A program made the translations under genes and the position numbers. From Oceanospirillaceae bacterium UBA7410 (GTDB lineage: Bacteria > Pseudomonadota > Gammaproteobacteria > Pseudomonadales > Balneatricaceae): a DNA stretch of 37,359 nt. The notes under the pieces were generated by a model. The model was not told where the DNA came from. It was given only the letters and a program-made list of their open reading frames with translations, and ran no database searches. The stretch covers positions 1-37,359 of the forward strand of contig DKMQ01000076.1 of the NCBI GenBank assembly GCA_002470565.1, read 5' to 3'. This document shows, one piece after another, positions 36,161-37,359 of this stretch (position 1 is its first letter; the number at the start of each line of letters is the position of its first letter).

Positions 36161-37359
36161 AATACTTCCTCACTACCGCTTAAATCCTTAGCGCTAATAG
36201 GTGGCATAGCCAACACCTTTGCTAAGGGCACATCTAGGCCCATGGCAGCGCGAGTAAATATAGTTCTCACTAAAGGTATCTGCTGCATAGTTAATAAGCC
36301 TAATTGCCGTAGTACGCTGTAATGGATTTTTTTGTTCGAAAACAGCTTCATTACTTTATCACTAGCACTAATAACACGATCTTTATCCCAGCCACTAGCT
36401 GTAACAAACTCATTTAAATTAGCCAAGTCACCAATAGGAACGCCTTGTTTGCATGACTTTAGTACAGATTGTGCTAATGCAAAATTACTTCGCAGCGCTA
36501 AGTTAAACCCTTGCCCTGCAATAGGATGTAAAGTGTGAGCGGCATTACCAACCACAGCCAAACCTTGCCTTGCTTGCTCTAAAGCAACGCTTAAAGCCAG
36601 CGGATAAACCTGACGATCGCCGATGGCAAGAAGCTCACCCATTGGGTATCCTGCTTGGAGCTGGATTTCTTGTAGCAGCTGTTCATCGCTGAGCTGTTGT
36701 AATTCATTTTGACGCGCAATAGGCTGTGTCCATACTAAGGCTGCACGAAACTTACCTTCCATAGTGGGCAAAGGGAGTAAAGCTAACGGGCCAGACGGAG
36801 TGAATCTCTCACAAGCCAATCCTTGGTGGTATTGATCAAGTTCCACATTAGCAACTAAAGCCACTTGATCATAATGATGCACTTGGTCAAACATACCCAG
36901 TTTTTGGCGCAAAGCTGATCGACCTCCATCTGCCATCACTATAAGCTGGGCAGTAATGGAGCTAGACTGTCCAAAGCGCTGGTAATCTAGATGGCTATCT
37001 TGACGCGCATTGTCTATAGATACGACTTGAGCTTGGTCAATAAGATCAACACAATCGCTACAACGCTTTATAATTTGCTCTAAGAAGACCTGCCCCATGG
37101 TTTGGTTTTGTAACACATAACCCAAGGCGTCTCTTCGCATCTCATCAGCGAGCATTTCACTCTTATATGGCTGACCTTGGTCACTCACTTGAATTTTGCT
37201 AATCGCTTGAGCGTGAGGATCTAAATAATCCCACAAACCTATGCTATTTAATAGATTACGGCTGCCAAGAGCAAGCGCGGTTGCACGCCCATCCAAAACA
37301 CCCAGCGCATTAATGGTGGTTGCCTCAATAGGTGCGCTATCAAGAAATGAAGTATCAAT
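36157..37359 (-). CDS. ubiH: 2-octaprenyl-6-methoxyphenol hydroxylase UbiH, 5' end outside window
   Basis: FAD monooxygenase of ubiquinone synthesis. The frame runs open to the right edge (last visible codons read IDTSFLDSAPIEATT), so about 400 residues are seen and the N-terminal FAD-binding GxGxxG is missing. LDGRATALALGSRNLL corresponds to the FDARAIAL region of E. coli UbiH. The block VVGNAAHTLHPIAGQGFN, with GN instead of GD, is the UbiH signature. The DG motif reads MADGGRSALRQ. It ends by a 4-base overlap with ubiI. In E. coli pepP precedes ubiH; that region is beyond the window. Confidence 0.92.
   Translation of the reverse strand: MDTSFLDSAPIEATTINALGVLDGRATALALGSRNLLNSIGLWDYLDPHAQAISKIQVSDQGQPYKSEMLADEMRRDALGYVLQNQTMGQVFLEQIIKRCSDCVDLIDQAQVVSIDNARQDSHLDYQRFGQSSSITAQLIVMADGGRSALRQKLGMFDQVHHYDQVALVANVELDQYHQGLACERFTPSGPLALLPLPTMEGKFRAALVWTQPIARQNELQQLSDEQLLQEIQLQAGYPMGELLAIGDRQVYPLALSVALEQARQGLAVVGNAAHTLHPIAGQGFNLALRSNFALAQSVLKSCKQGVPIGDLANLNEFVTASGWDKDRVISASDKVMKLFSNKKIHYSVLRQLGLLTMQQIPLVRTIFTRAAMGLDVPLAKVLAMPPISAKDLSGSEEVL

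Noticed and set aside
1..37359. Mobile elements, CRISPR arrays, toxin-antitoxin or defence genes, tRNA or rRNA genes
   Set aside because: I looked for transposase-like frames, terminal and spaced direct repeats and conserved RNA sequences and found none; nearly all sequence is in recognised core genes.

Overview
The window is a dense block of chromosomal housekeeping genes from a free-living gammaproteobacterium. DNA is moderately AT-rich (low-to-mid 40s % GC by eye). I find 33 protein genes, two of them cut by the window edges (recO at the left, ubiH at the right). I see no rRNA, tRNA, CRISPR array, transposase, integrase or phage gene. No gap between genes exceeds 300 bases; the largest is the 261-base glnE/argA divergent region. 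Gene order (thyA-lgt-TSUP ... NRDE ... ptsP-rppH-HAD; lepA-lepB-rnc-era-recO; ubiH-ubiI-gcvH) matches what I know of Pseudomonas and its marine relatives (Pseudomonadales/Oceanospirillales/Cellvibrionales). Genus cannot be named from this alone.

Layout. 1-5026 (-): lepA-lepB-rnc-era-recO, covering translation elongation, signal peptide cleavage, RNA processing, ribosome assembly and recombination. 5218-5715 (-): a small periplasmic Spy/CpxP-like protein with its own terminator, a palindromic promoter, a 5' stem-loop and apparently an ATT start codon. 5870-14436 (-): waaA-thiP-thiQ-hemY(PPO)-nudF-cpdA-parE, mostly overlapping or closely spaced. 14503-18795 (both strands): GT4 glycosyltransferase, dgkA, msbA and an LpxL-type acyltransferase; with waaA these form an envelope/lipid A patch. 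18828-25214: glnE (-) diverging from argA-ilvD (+), a nitrogen and amino-acid section. 25293-28204 (-): TSUP permease-lgt-thyA-folA. 28284-29674 (+): NRDE/TANGO2-family protein coupled to an ArgO/LysE exporter. 29648-32503 (-): rppH-ptsP. 32633-33292 (+): HAD phosphatase. 33313-37359 (-): ubiH-ubiI-gcvH-rlmI.

How they fit together. LPS work is shared by WaaA (Kdo transfer), the LpxL-type late acyltransferase, MsbA (lipid A-core flipping), DgkA (recycling of diacylglycerol) and perhaps the GT4 enzyme. Nitrogen control appears as GlnE (modifies glutamine synthetase) and PtsP (EI-Ntr). Folate and one-carbon metabolism appear as ThyA, FolA and GcvH. UbiI and UbiH hydroxylate the ubiquinone ring; the PPO completes protoporphyrin.

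I did not find a convincing new multi-gene system. The most unusual signals are the control region and ATT start of the Spy-like gene, operator-like palindromes over the argA and TSUP/NRDE promoters, thiPQ without thiB downstream of waaA, an oxygen-dependent (HemY-type) PPO, and a gcvH separated from gcvT and gcvP.
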